Of a DNA stretch of 64,000 nucleotides, positions 26,111 to 38,541 are shown piece by piece (the stretch's first letter is position 1; every line of letters starts with the position of its first letter). A model generated the notes under the pieces. The model saw nothing but the letters and a program-made list of their open reading frames with translations. It did no database searches and was not told where the DNA came from. This DNA comes from Apostichopus japonicus (taxonomy: Eukaryota > Echinodermata > Holothuroidea > Aspidochirotida > Stichopodidae): NCBI RefSeq assembly GCF_037975245.1, contig NC_092572.1, positions 9,023,501 to 9,087,500 on the forward strand, in the 5' to 3' direction. Both the position numbers and the translations under genes were made by a program.

Positions 26111-27462
26111 CGGCTGGTCGAAGGGTCAAAAGAGTGAAGGAAGAGATTTATCAACTTCGGCGAGGGGACGGAAAAAAGGTTATTTTAGCCTACTGCAGGA
26201 AAAACATTTAACGAACAAACACGTATAAATGCTTGCATATCGCACGTTTAACAGCGCCGTACAGGCAGGCCTATAGACACGTTTTTTACACGAGCTCATC
26301 GCATGTATAGACAACATTTGGTACTTGAAGGACAACCACAGAATTTCTATTACATGGAGCACAACAAAGCTCGATCGAATCCTGCTAAGTAGCGTGCACA
26401 TATTGATTATTGTGTCGATCTTCGCAATACTTATAGCATACCGCGCATTTATCTGCTACAGCAGTGTATAGGCCTATATGGGGCTATATCTGAATCTGTA
26501 ATTATACTAACAATGAAAGGACGCGCTGTACGCGTCTTGATCCAATCGACAATGCCTTAGTAACGGCAAACCATGACAATGGCGCCAATTTAGTACTTCT
26601 TGGTGTATGTAGCAACTCTCGTAATATATGCTAAGAGTGAAAGATGAGGGAATCTACAGTTTTCATATTTCTGAGTTTATATGCTAACAAATATGATGCC
26701 AGACAACATATTTTCTACGTACTTTATTGTTTCCGTAACTATATAGTTTCTCAACGTCAATGTGCTTTTCTTTGTGTTATCGGTCTTTACTATCCCTATT
26801 TTAACTGCTATCGGCTCTCAATGGAACTTCAGAAAAGGGAGAGCTATGACGTCACGCAAAATCCGGCATCCAATATTGTTAGATTCCTCTGAGACGACAT
26901 GACATTTATCAGCTGCAGTTACTAGAATTTCCTACTATTTGGTGGTTACAGTATTGCCACGGTTAGAGATAACACCGGTTACTGAAAACATATAGTTTGT
27001 TAATTCGGTTTGGTTATATACATTTGCCTAAATGTCAAAGGTTGGCTAGAGAAGCAAGTCGCAATTACACTCAATTTGTGGGACACAAACTGCTCTATAT
27101 AATGAAATGACATCCAATAGTGTGGAATAGTAAACATGGCTGCCTTCTTTGTGTAGTTATTTTATATATTATCGCTATTTATGAAATACCACAGATTGAC
27201 ACACAATTTTAATAATACGTACCGGCAAGGATATTGCTATATATAATAAACATATTATGTAGGTCACAGAACTTCAATTCGTTTCCATATTTCTATATCA
27301 CAAAATGTGGACAGGATCATAGGCTTTGGTCCTGCTTAAAGGTTAGCAGTATTTCATCAGTATTTAACATACTAGAATTGCTAAAAGGTTTTAATATTCT
27401 GACATTATAAAAGCAAATATTTCCTGGCATTCCAAAGTGTTAAATTAGACAATAAAAATTCG

Positions 27463-27938
27463 ACGTGTAAAAGTAAGAGGGCCTGACGTTTCGATCCTAG
27501 CAGAATACAAAAGAGATAGAATGTAAGAATATTAGTAGAGAGGTATAGAGATAAACTGTCGAGGGACAACGAGAGGATTAATAGGAAGAGGGTAGGGAGT
27601 AAAATAAGGAAAGACAAAGACAGAAAAGTGTGGAGAAAAAAAGGTTGAAGAGAGCTACGAGAAGAGGGGTGACAGGGCAGGGGGTGGGGGAGCAGAGGAG
27701 AGGTTGATCATTAATGTTGAGTCCATGAGGTTGAATGGTGCAAAGGTGTTGTATCCACAGTCTCTCTGCTGATTATATCTACTAATATATACATCTTCTT
27801 TGTGTTCACCATGCTCATTAACCTATCTGTATTCTGTGTGTGTATTTGTCCCTTCTGTTACTGTAACTTGTCATTCAGCCTCTGAAGAAGATCCTGCTAG
27901 GATCGAAACGTCAGGCCCCTCTTACAGAACTTTTACGC
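27463..27938 (-). mobile_element. Penelope-like element (PLE) 3' remnant with inverted terminal motifs
   Basis: The minus strand at about 27766-27707 encodes ERLWIQHL..PHGLNIND, which resembles the RE.xWI..L.T..P.GLN end of the PLE GIY-YIG endonuclease. A stop lies just upstream, so only a remnant remains. The terminal motif GGCCTGACGTTTCGATCC lies at 27480-27497, and its inverted, longer form at 27881-27918. Purine-rich and pyrimidine-rich filler lies between them. PLE assignment is from remembered family pattern. Confidence 0.55.
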
Positions 27939-29607
27939 ATTCTCTTACACAGGCTGTTAAGTGGATAAGCAGTTTGCTCAAAGTTTGTTTTCATGGAAGG
28001 AACGAATTCTTTTTCTTTTGAGGCGGAATTAAAACAACTTTATTTTGGACCATACCATTCGATAGTAGGTTGGCGTCGAGTTTAACAATGGTAAAAGGTC
28101 GGGATAGGTTATGGCTTAATAACAAAAACTTATATAAATTCACTAAATTAAAATAGGTTAGGGATGTGAAGTGTCGTTCTCAATATACTTTGGGCAACGA
28201 CACAACAACGACTGTTTTTGATTCTACACAAATACAAAACACCCCTCTCTTATAGTGGAATATACGGTCCGGCGACGAATGGGGACATGATCCAAAGAAC
28301 GTCCTCCTTCAATACATGCTGGCCTATTTTTCGGGCTAATGCTAATAACCCAAACCACCAAAAGGCCGTCTGGGCCTTCAAAAGAGCTTTTGTTATGTCA
28401 ATTATAAGAGCATGGTTTTAAATCTTGTTGCCTTGGACTAAGCTGACATTTTCTTTTATTGAACTCGCTTATACAAAATAAGCTGGCTTATGCATGCAGG
28501 GTTCAAGAACACCTTCTATCAATTACAATAAAGATCAAACGACTGTGCCTCTATTGTATACTATATTGATTATTTATTAGTAGGGCCCTACCAAGCAGAG
28601 ATAATTCTCATGTCCGTTGTATTCATTGCACTTGATGGTACATATAGTACAGTATGTGTGTACGGGGCCCGTGTCATTCCGCCATCTGTACATTCCGCCA
28701 TAGAAAATGTGCTCTTTCCGCAATAGAAAAACTGTGTGAACTCGTGTATGCGGAAAGGTATGGCTATATGTACCTATGGCGGAATGGCACTGGAACCCTT
28801 GTGTGTGTATGCACGTACAAGCTACAGTAGAGTGACTTTGAAGAATAAAACCCGAATTAGCTTTTTTTGTTGTGCCGAAAACGAATTTAATGAACAGGAG
28901 AGGAAGGTGTACACTCGAGATATGTTTTTTAATTTTCAATAGTTCGGACACTGCATGATTTTGCGACGTAGTAACCACTTTCGTTTAGAAGGAGGGGGTG
29001 GTGAGGAGTACACGGGAGAAAGATGTCATAACACTGAAAAGCACATTTTCTCTTAAACCGAAATCAAACTTAAATTGAGTCGCTCAAGCAGTGTACGTGG
29101 TACCTTTTTAGGAGGCGGGGAGCAGGCTAGTACAAACATTAAAATAAGACCAAACAATTCCCTACTAAAATTAAAACTCCTCCTGCCCCCTCCTCTTCCC
29201 CCTCCCCCTCCAGCCCGCCCTCATTCAAATGACAATATATATATATATATGCAGTTACCCAACATGATCATCTTGACCGAATTAAGTTCTAGTCCGAAAA
29301 CAATGGAAATATCCGTAACGATTCCTTAAATTAAAAATTAAATTAATGCGTGATGTCCGAAATATCTTGACCCATGACTTTCGGAAGGCCTGTTGGTCCT
29401 CCTAACGTTTGCTTCAACACTTTAAGTATAAGCTGTAAAGCTTAATAGTATCATACATTTTAAAAACAAACAATCCCAGAATTCTATAGATAATCGTATC
29501 TCAACTATATTAAAAGCTGAAGCAATTGGTTGAACTTTTTTTTCCGAAAAGGAAACATTATAGGCTACACGTTTACTTTGGTTATCATGCTAAGAATGTA
29601 CCAAAAT
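27939..29607. other. No gene seen
   Basis: Only the inverted repeat at 28671 and pyrimidine tracts near 29185 stand out. Confidence 0.5.
28671..28790. repeat. Imperfect inverted repeat with ATTCCGCCAT arms
   Basis: GTCATTCCGCCAT, CATTCCGCCATAG and CTTTCCGCA on the left are mirrored by TGCGGAAAG and CTATGGCGGAATGGCAC on the right, leaving a loop of about 30 nt. Foldback element likely. Confidence 0.55.
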
Positions 29608-29902
29608 CAGGCACGTTGCCATGAACGGAGGGGGCACGGATTGCCCCCCCCCTCCAAAAAAACAGATCGTTACTTTTCAAAATTCATAGCTCAAAAAAGA
29701 GGTAAAGTTATACACCAACAGAAAAATGGAATAAAATTGGAGGGAAAAGATGGCATAATTTGGCATCGAAGCCCCCATGAGGTAAGCAAAAAGTTGACAC
29801 CCACTACCCTTAGAACCCTCTCTCAGGATGGCGATCCTCCTGCATTGATGTGCCCACCCCCCCCCAAAAAAAAAAAAGTCTGCTACTCTGGCTATGGGCT
29901 TG
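29608..29902. mobile_element. Probable relic of the same poly-G MITE family
   Basis: The left end CAGGCACGTTGCCATG, followed by GGAGGGGGC and poly-C, faces a right end CTCTGGCTATGGGCTTG preceded by poly-C/poly-A. The termini resemble those at 42683 and 17739 but are degraded. Low confidence. Confidence 0.35.
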
Positions 29903-29967
29903 ACCAAGAGAGAAGCAAGTGTTAGCAAACTGCTTATCTACTACAAAAACCGGTGTAGGTATAAATG

Positions 29968-30021
29968 ATGTAAAAGTGCATTAGAGGGCCTGATGTTTTG
30001 ATCCAAACAGAATCTTCCTTA
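29968..30021 (-). repeat. Diverged PLE-like terminal motif next to a minisatellite
   Basis: GATGTAAAAGTGCATTAGAG and GGCCTGATGTTTTGATCC with AGAATCTTCCT are recognisable but mutated. It abuts the 19-bp minisatellite at 30021. Confidence 0.55.
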
Positions 30022-30340
30022 TGCACGAAATTGAAACTTATGTACGAAATTGAACTTATGTACGAAATTGAAAGATATGTAAGAAATTGAAACTTAAGTA
30101 CGAAATTGAAAATTATGTACGAAATTGAAAATTATGTAAGCAATTGAAACTTATGTACGAAATTGAAACTTATTTACGAAATTGAAACTTATGTAAGCAA
30201 TTATATCTTATGTACGAAATTGAAACTTTTATACGAAATTGAAACTTATGTACGAAATTGAAACTTATTTACGAAATCGAAAGATATGTAAGAAATTGAA
30301 ACTAATGTAAGAAATTGAATCTTATGTACGAAATTGAAGT
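30021..30340. repeat. Minisatellite, about 19-bp unit
   Basis: About 17 imperfect units of ACGAAATTGAAACTTATGT, with variants carrying AGATATG, AAGC or AATTATG. The register is mostly preserved. No coding sense. Confidence 0.9.
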
Positions 30341-31115
30341 TACTTACAAACACTTCATCTAAATGTAATGAACATGTTCAATTGTTATAAGAAGCATTAT
30401 CGAGCAAGGTAAAGACTTACTTACATATAGTTGTGCAAGAAGCATCATTCAGATAACGTCCTCCTCTCTCATCTTGATTTACTTCTGATAAAAATGTCAT
30501 CAATAAAAAACACTAAATATTGCCCCTATATCCTTCCGAATATTTCCTATATATTGGTCAATATGAAGTCCAGGCTTTCTACATCCGTATTCCTCGAAAC
30601 GAAAGCTTATTTGATTTACAAACAAGTGGCACGGTTAACTTCTTAACTCTAAATGTTTAATTCCAAACGTTTTTGAACAGACTGAAGTGTTGACGTAAAT
30701 TATTGAACTTTCGCGTTCCACAGGGGGTGTCCCGCCATAGCAACAGGATTTGTTGATATTGATAGTAGCACTGTGTAGGATTATAGACTGCAAAAAGCTG
30801 AGTCAAAACACCGTCCCTTTGATCCTTGGGCCAAACTTTCGACCGTACGTAGCAAAGTCTCAGTAATTGAACAACACAATGACAGTCTCAGAGCGTAATA
30901 GCCGGAGAAAAATCGATAATTGTTTAACTATTGGTGGACGAAAGAATAGGGCCAATGCGCTTTGTATATAGTCGGGATTTAATCATACGTTCCTATTAAA
31001 GAGAAGGATACAATGGTGGTCTGTAATGAGTGTTTGCACTAATGAAAAAAGAAACATTCATCTAATGGATCTATATTTGAAAGACTGTCTTCAACATTCG
31101 CTGTTCTATATAATA

Positions 31116-31174
31116 ATGTGTAAAAGTAAGTTGGCCTGACGTTTCGATCCTAGCATGATCTTCTTCAAAGGCTA
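31116..31174 (-). repeat. Solo terminal motif of the PLE-like family
   Basis: It carries GTGTAAAAGTAAGTTGGCC, TGACGTTTCGATCCTAGC and ATCTTCTTCAAAGGCT, matching the copy at 2304 over nearly the whole length. Confidence 0.6.
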
Positions 31175-31587
31175 AAATAAAAAAAAATATAATGGAAGTT
31201 TTTTCCTTCTGGATGTTTTGTAGCTGTATAGTAGACTTAAATACTTGAAAGAAATGTTGTCGATATCCGTTACTTTCTTTGTAAATGCTTTATCGATTTA
31301 TTTGGGCCGAATCATAAGAACAAGAAAGTAACAACAGTTGCAGGATCGGCAGGAGTGGATTGAATCGGAAGTGGTTTGTGTGGGCTGGGGGAAGGGGAGG
31401 GGCTTGGGGTTGGGGGCGTATGAAGGATTAAGAAGGTGGAGGATTCTAAACTCTCAGACCGATTTGGGGTTAGGGCACGAATCTGTAGGGAAGGGGCAGA
31501 CCCAGGCTGTTATAAAGGAGAGGTGTGGATGTTGATATTAGATGGGTGGTCTATGGGGGGGGGGGTACCTCCGCATACCCCCTGAGC

Positions 31588-31628
<41 letters not shown>

Positions 31629-31800
31629 TTGGAATTACGACCTTTCTAACCGGTTTTGAACCTCTGGACATACAATCAGCGTCCATAGCCCAGTGGTCAG
31701 GGTGTCCGCATATAAGCGGGAGTCCCGGGATCGAATCCCGGTGAAGCCTGGAAGTTTTTTCACTCCTCTGGATTTTCCAACTCACTACGATTTCAATTAT
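31629..31800 (+). repeat. tRNA-derived SINE, copy B
   Basis: It has the same leader, tRNA-like head (about 31679-31748, B box GGGATCGAATCCCGG) and tail as copy A, also between (AT)n tracts. The acceptor stem and anticodon loop have drifted. Confidence 0.78.
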
Positions 31801-32626
31801 ATATATATGTACACACACATACACACATATGAACTCTGACATTTAACCTTTCGTTATGAATGTCTACGACACACAGGTTTTCATAATGAGGAACCTTCTA
31901 TACCAAGTTCACTAATAGCCGATATTTGTCTTTAATAATGGTCACACGTTAATAGGCTTTACCAAAAAAACTTGTCACTCGGGCTACCCTAACCAAGGAG
32001 TAGTCCTGAAACTCCATAAGCCTGAACTAAGGACATGAATCAGTCTAGCCAGTTCAGAATGCTGGCTGTCTTCATTTTGAAAACGGTGTATGTTGTCTGT
32101 TGGTTTTTAGCGAGTCACACAGATTGTACCTGCAAATGCTAATGATGACACTTAAGTAGAAAATCTTCATCTGCAAGGTTGGTACAGAAGTATCTACTTG
32201 TCAAACTCACAAGGGATTCGTTGGAAAAAATAAAACATTGACACAAACCTTACCACAATTATTTGTCTCCGACACAGCGCAAGATATTCTTAGCTGTTCG
32301 CTGGAGGGTTTTGATAATGGCCAGGATCTCTGCCAATACAGCTAGAAATGTTTGTGACCCCCCCCCCACCCCACCCTTCGAAGAAGACTTTCGAATTTAG
32401 TCAAAAGTTTCTATTCGTTTATACTAAAAGGTTTTCTTTTAGTTCGCTTTCTTACCATTATACATTTTATGTTCCTACCAAACACTATGTTTGGTATATA
32501 ACATATGACAATGAATGAATGAACGAATGAATGAATGAATGAAATCACACCATTATTAAATACAATGATAGAATACTCGAATTGAAACCTATTTGTGTAA
32601 TGCTTGCATCTGTTAACTTACTATAA

Positions 32627-32775
32627 TTAAAAGAATAGTCCAGGTCAAAATTTCTTTTTGATATGTTATCCCAAAAACGGTACATAGAAATTAAATGCAA
32701 ATTTGACCAGAATGTTTAGATTATGTTCCTTTTTAACGTATCAAAAAGAAATTTTGACCTGGTCTATTCCTTTAA
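32627..32775. mobile_element. MITE with TTAA flanks (piggyBac-like target)
   Basis: TTAA occurs at both edges (32627-32630, 32772-32775). Inside, arms of about 33 bp are inverted copies containing GAATAG, CCAGGTCAAAATTTC and TTTTTGATA. The spacer is about 60 bp. TTAA targets are typical of piggyBac-type transposition. There is no coding sequence. Confidence 0.75.
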
Positions 32776-33674
32776 GTTTAGGAAGTTGCTGTAACATCAG
32801 ACCTAATGTCCAGATAGGACCTCTATATGTTTATACCTTACTAAGTCACTTCCATCCAAGGTTAACTCAAGTCAGTGCATTGTTTCATGATCAACTCGTT
32901 TGATGTGAAGGCTTTACTTAACCAGTAACCCACCTCGCCCCGCCCCCACACCCACACCCACACCCCCATTATTACTGTTTTATCGTAGTATACAATCCTC
33001 GACCAACCCAGGAAAGATAAGACCATTGAAATCAGACTATAGTCTATATTACTTTACCAAAATCTCAACCGATTAAAGGAAAAGTTTATTTTTTTGGAAA
33101 TAGGCACAGATTTCAAAACAAAGGAATAAAACAAGAAGATTTGTGTAGTGCATATTTTGTTTTTCTGTATTGGACTTATAGTATAACTGCATGTTTGGAT
33201 AATTCACCAGGAATCAACAAAGTCATGGTTGCAAAAAAAAACATTTATCATCACAGAGTGAATGGCGGTATTCACTTTATACGTAAATATAACATTATAC
33301 TAAATAACAATAATAATAAAGTGACCACTAATAACGCGCCATATCTGTCAACTTGACACTCCTGGCGCAGGCTAACAGTCTTGTTCAAGGCCAATGCTCC
33401 TTCACACGACTTTACAACTTTCCCCTGGTCATTGGTAACTTGTCACACCCACACACCAAAGTGTAAACAATCCAATCAATCTCTCCTGGGGCACCACTGT
33501 GCACCACAACCACGTGTCCCCCGGGGACTTCCCATAGGATGCAGCCACAAACCGGCGCACACGACTATATTTACAAGTTAGCTAGCAAGTCCCCAAAAGT
33601 TATACACATGGGTGAAGAGAGGGAATATACTTTCCCTTCCTTTCTCTTTACTCAATGACATATGTATCATTAAT

Positions 33675-34440
33675 CAAAACAGCTGGACTACTTAGTCTAA
33701 CATACATATATACATACATACAATTAACATTAAATCAGCTACTCAGATGTAAGACAAAACCAATAAACAATACAATATTTTTACGGTCTCGTATAACATG
33801 TTTTACAGTGCACGCTCTCCAAATTTATGAGGAGCAAATAGTGTTGAATACTATGTTAGTTTAGTTTAGTTTAGAGACCCAAGGATCAGGAAGCCTTACA
33901 GTTGCTTATTTCAGACCTTATCCATTTTAGATCGTGGATGAACACCGGCTTATTTCAAGCCTTCTTTTTCGATAAGTGTTCAGAGGATAACGAGGCAGGG
34001 GGTGCGAATTCGCTCCTATTCCTGCCCCCGGGAGATCCATTTAACGTCCCCATCCGACGGACGAGAGTGTATGCCCCAGCATCTGACTACTTTCTCAAAT
34101 ACTGAGGTAGGCAAAGGCACCCCATTCGACATCACTGCAATGCTAGTAGACTGCTCTGTCCTTCATATATGAGGTACAGAGAACATGGTTTCGTTGAGTT
34201 ATTATTAGAATGACTATAAAAACAAATGTTGGTTTAAAATTAACATTAAGACTTGCATTGACTCATTAAGGGCTTACGTCATCATTAATTTCGCGCTAAA
34301 TTCCAGAAGTGTAGCACAATTAAAAGTGCATAACTTGACAATCGAAATAGTTTTAGAACTTTAGAACACTAATAGTTTTACTTTGTCTTTTGAAAAAAAG
34401 AAATTCAGCCTAAAGTTACCCTTGACAAAACAAAGCAAAA
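33675..34440. mobile_element. Diverged copy of the element at 845-1265
   Basis: Shared tokens in the same order are CTGGACTA..TAGTCTAA, GTGTTGAATA, GTTTCGTTGAGTTATTA, TTACGTCATCATTAAT, TTGACAATCGAAATAG and AGTTACCC. The stretch 33860-34100 between them looks inserted and includes TCCATTTAACGTCCCCATCC, reminiscent of other invertebrate repeats. There is no target duplication. Confidence 0.4.
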
Positions 34441-35295
34441 TCATATATAACGAAAAAAATAGGACGATATACTGAATTCAATGAAAACCTTACTGAAGGC
34501 TACTCGATTCGTCACGGCCCACGGAGAACTCAATATTTATGACATAGTGCTGCTTCTGGATAAACATTTACAAGGTGTGGTCATATTTCGTGATTAATTA
34601 GAATGGTCAAGACAATTATTATACGTAATTTAATATTTATTAACAAATTTCGGAAATGATAACTCGAGCGTTATCAATTTAATTTCACAATAACCTCGGG
34701 ATCGCATGGGCTTTACTGGTATCTGTCCACTACGCATGCGATCAGAAATTCTAGCTCATGTTAGTGAAGGCTATAGTGACTTTTCCAGCTCCCATGTACA
34801 TGGTCATCATTAATTCTTATCAAAACCTATCACGTGCCCTATATGGATATTCCAGTGATATGCCAATGTACCACTTATCTTAAAGAGAGAGAGATAGGTC
34901 AAAGAAAACATATATTTAAGATTACTATGTGAAAACCGCATATCAATATCTTGTCCCTAAATCGAGTTATGGTTGATTGAATGCAACCTAGTTTAACCCT
35001 GAACAATGCTCCTTCCTTATATGATTATATGAGTCAAGCTGAGCAAGTGCTTGGTCACATGGATATGATCCATGACATCATCGTAGCACGTTCATTCTCC
35101 GCAAAACCTTACTTTCCTCTTGTAACCTTCTGCTGATTTATCCTTGAATGTGTAATGCATTTGGCATGTTTGTCAAAATTGTGTATAGCAATATTTTTTT
35201 CCCTCCGTCTGTGGAACAAAACAAAACAGATATATCCGTTTTCGGCTTAATTGGCATAATATGACATCGTTCATTCATACATTAGCCAGATGTGT

Positions 35296-35296
<1 letters not shown>

Positions 35297-35373
<77 letters not shown>

Positions 35374-35400
35374 TATATAAATATATATATATATATAAAT
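35297..35400. repeat. (AT)n(AC)n compound microsatellite
   Basis: AT array, a short ACACACAC block, then AT again. Confidence 0.95.
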
Positions 35401-37838
35401 AAAGTGGTTCGTTTGTGTTTTTTTTTTAAATTTTCAGTCACAAGAATATCCCTTTAATTAAGTGTTAATTTACAATTCACCATTACCGATAACTTACCCC
35501 TTTTACTATTTCGTTCCCTCACCCCCTCCCCAACCGTAGTAAAGCAGCTAACAGGGAATAGAAGAATATAAAATGTATGGTTTCCTAGTCAAATTTACAT
35601 TAGTGCTAAACTGGAGGCAAAAACACCGATTGTGGGCTCGGAAGAGGTGGAGTGGTTCAGTTTGGGTATGAAATAATGCAGTTTGAAAAGGCCAATTCTA
35701 CCTAGGGTATATCTATGTCGAAACGAAATTAGCTGTGCCTTAAGTCAATATTTTGCCCTCCAATTATGAGCTGCAAATTGGAGTAAGCCTGTAAAAGTAT
35801 GATGCAAAGACCTTTGTTGTTCATTGTACTAACATAGCAGTACTACACAAACCACCCTTTTTGTCATATTATGTTGCACATGCGAATATTACTTCCTTTA
35901 AGACGTACTTTAGTCTTATACACTGTATGGCATTTTCACTCATACATAAATGATTTCTTATACTCGCTAAGTGTAAACATTTAATTTCATAGGCATATAT
36001 ATATTGATAATTCAATGAGTGTGTGTATGTGTGTGTGTGGTTTGTTTAGTTCAGACTGGGGACTTGAACAAAGGAATTCCAAGTCCTCAGAGTCATCAGA
36101 TGTCATTTGAAAAGAATCACCACGTCCTCAGAAAAGATTTATTGTTGTGTCTATTATTTAGATCAAGTTACTTGGATTCGAACAATGCAAAGAAAACAAA
36201 AACAGAAAATAAACAATTGGTTCCTTATAAGTGTGCGTTTGTGACAAAGTGTAGAATAGTATATGTGCTTTTATACGTCACAGACGGTCATTTAATCACA
36301 ACAAAAGCCGGTGTTCTTTGACCCATGATGTATGTGTTTATGTTCGGGCGGGGCGGGCGGGGCGGGGCGGGCCGGAGAGGGGGGGGGGCGGTAGTGAGGT
36401 AGCTGGATGATTCGCAAGAAAACCGATTTAATGAATCACGCAATCCAACTATAATATCATTGTTGCTACACTTAACGGGTGGTATATTATCTGGAAAGAA
36501 ATTACTACAAGTTTAGAATTGTTACTGTTATGTCTGACTGACCAAAGGAATGGTTACCTACAAATCAGGGATGCCTAATCAAATAAGTAATCTAATCAAA
36601 TAAGTATAGCCTAACCCTACTTTGGATGGCTACACAAATAAGGGATGCCCATTGCAAAATTATAGCCTAACCCTAGTTCTTAGATTACATGACTTACATT
36701 CCTAAATCACTTGCCACTGATTTCCTATTTAGGCAAATATTTTTTGGGCAATTTTTCAGATGAGCAATCTTTCTTAGAGCCTTATATCTTATATAAAGGT
36801 AAATGCTTCATGTGAAAGAATACTTTTAAGTCATGGATATGCAATTAACTTTTATGTATAGACTTGTTGGACTCGGATCAGCCTACCCAAATTAACGTTC
36901 CTCATTCTAGCTCCTCTGACGTCCACCTCTGACCTTCTTATCTCTGCCAAAGGTCTTTGCCCCTCATCTGTAGTATAACCTTTGTACAACTGTGAGAAGT
37001 AAAACACACCACCCCACCTCACCCTGCAATGCTTTCTATAATATTATCATATACCAGCATATGAAATACATCTGTTTGTTTGTTTCCCCTATATCATCGC
37101 ATGCGGGCTGACTCTGTACACAAATCAGCCATGAGATGACGTCAAGGTCTTTACCTTTCCTCTAAATCAAACAATTTGCAAAGGACGCCATCTCCTTAAG
37201 TTTCCAATTCCAAGTTCAAACGCGTCAAACATACGCGTGTCAAACGTTTCGAAGTGAACGTTATCAACATATTCATTAACAATGAACTGCTAAAACACCG
37301 GCTATATATAAGTAAACCTGCAACGTATACGTGGATACGGCTCGTATTGTTTCCCTATAAGCAGCAAAAATAGATAATTTTTGATTTGAGGACAGGAACA
37401 TTTGCACAATGTTCGACTTCCATTATTGGATTTGCTTTACTTTTCAACTTATCTTTTGACATAAATATACCCCCGGAGGAGGGAATATCTACTACATCTA
37501 TATGGTCTTTTAACAACAATCGTCGGAAAGAATAGGGAAAGTTAACAAGATGACAGCGAAGGACGAGTAAGTTTTTTTTTTCTTCATTTTCTTGCTCTCT
37601 CTCTTCAAGTTCTTGATAAACGGTCGTTCACAAAAAATGACTGATACGGCGTTTACTAAGCAAACATTATAATTATCGATTGGTCTTAGCAGTGAATGTA
37701 CACACGTATATGCACACGCAGGAGGTTTTGTTACGTTACGAATGCGGAGAAATCTATCGGCTAATGTTATTGAACTGCGCTCTACACATAAATATTTAGA
37801 ATAGAAAGGTACCATTGTATTCATATCAATCATGATTG

Positions 37839-37854
37839 TTAATATATATATATG

Positions 37855-37931
<77 letters not shown>

Positions 37932-37932
37932 G
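37839..37932. repeat. (AT)n microsatellite
   Basis: About 90 bp of AT with GTATGTA near the start. Confidence 0.95.
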
Positions 37933-38436
37933 TACATGTAATTGTGCAATGTCCTTGTGTTAGCTGTTAGATTCAACAGGTTGAACACAACGCCATTACA
38001 CGGGAAATGGGTCAATTAATTGAAAGAAGAAAAAGATAAGTGAAGAAACACTGGGCAAAATAGATCGATAGAATAATAAGAGACATTTGGGTTTAGTCGT
38101 AACGCAGCGTAAATATTGTAGCGTAAATATGAATTTAAAAAAAAAAAAAGAAGTTGTAGCGTAAATATGAAAACAAGGTGTAAATACAATTACACATATT
38201 CTTTGATGCATTCTTATCAAAAACCAATTTTTTACTTTAAGTGCGGACGAAGAAATTGTTGTTATTGTTTTGATCGAACGTTGAAAGCACTCAAGAATCG
38301 GGATGATGGATTTATTGCTGTCATTAATTGTTGAAGAAATGAAACCATGAATAATCGCAGACTTTTAAGCTTTTCATAGTAATAATTAGAAATTAATAAT
38401 TCACTAGTACAAGTTTAAGTACTCGTACTTATATAC

Positions 38437-38541
<105 letters not shown>

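Larger units (their letters stand above)
23745..27462. other. Upstream of GRL gene; no gene seen
   Basis: It should contain the GRL promoter and first non-coding exon, but I cannot place either. Apart from the repeats listed, it holds poly-G at about 25217 and AT-rich DNA. Confidence 0.45.
30341..32626. other. No gene seen between listed repeats
   Basis: G-rich run at about 31385-31410 and poly-G at about 31555; a (GAAT)n array at about 32512-32545. No exon structure. Confidence 0.5.

Noticed and set aside
30021..30340. CRISPR array
   Set aside because: Units are contiguous 19-bp tandem repeats with no unique spacers, in a eukaryotic genome.
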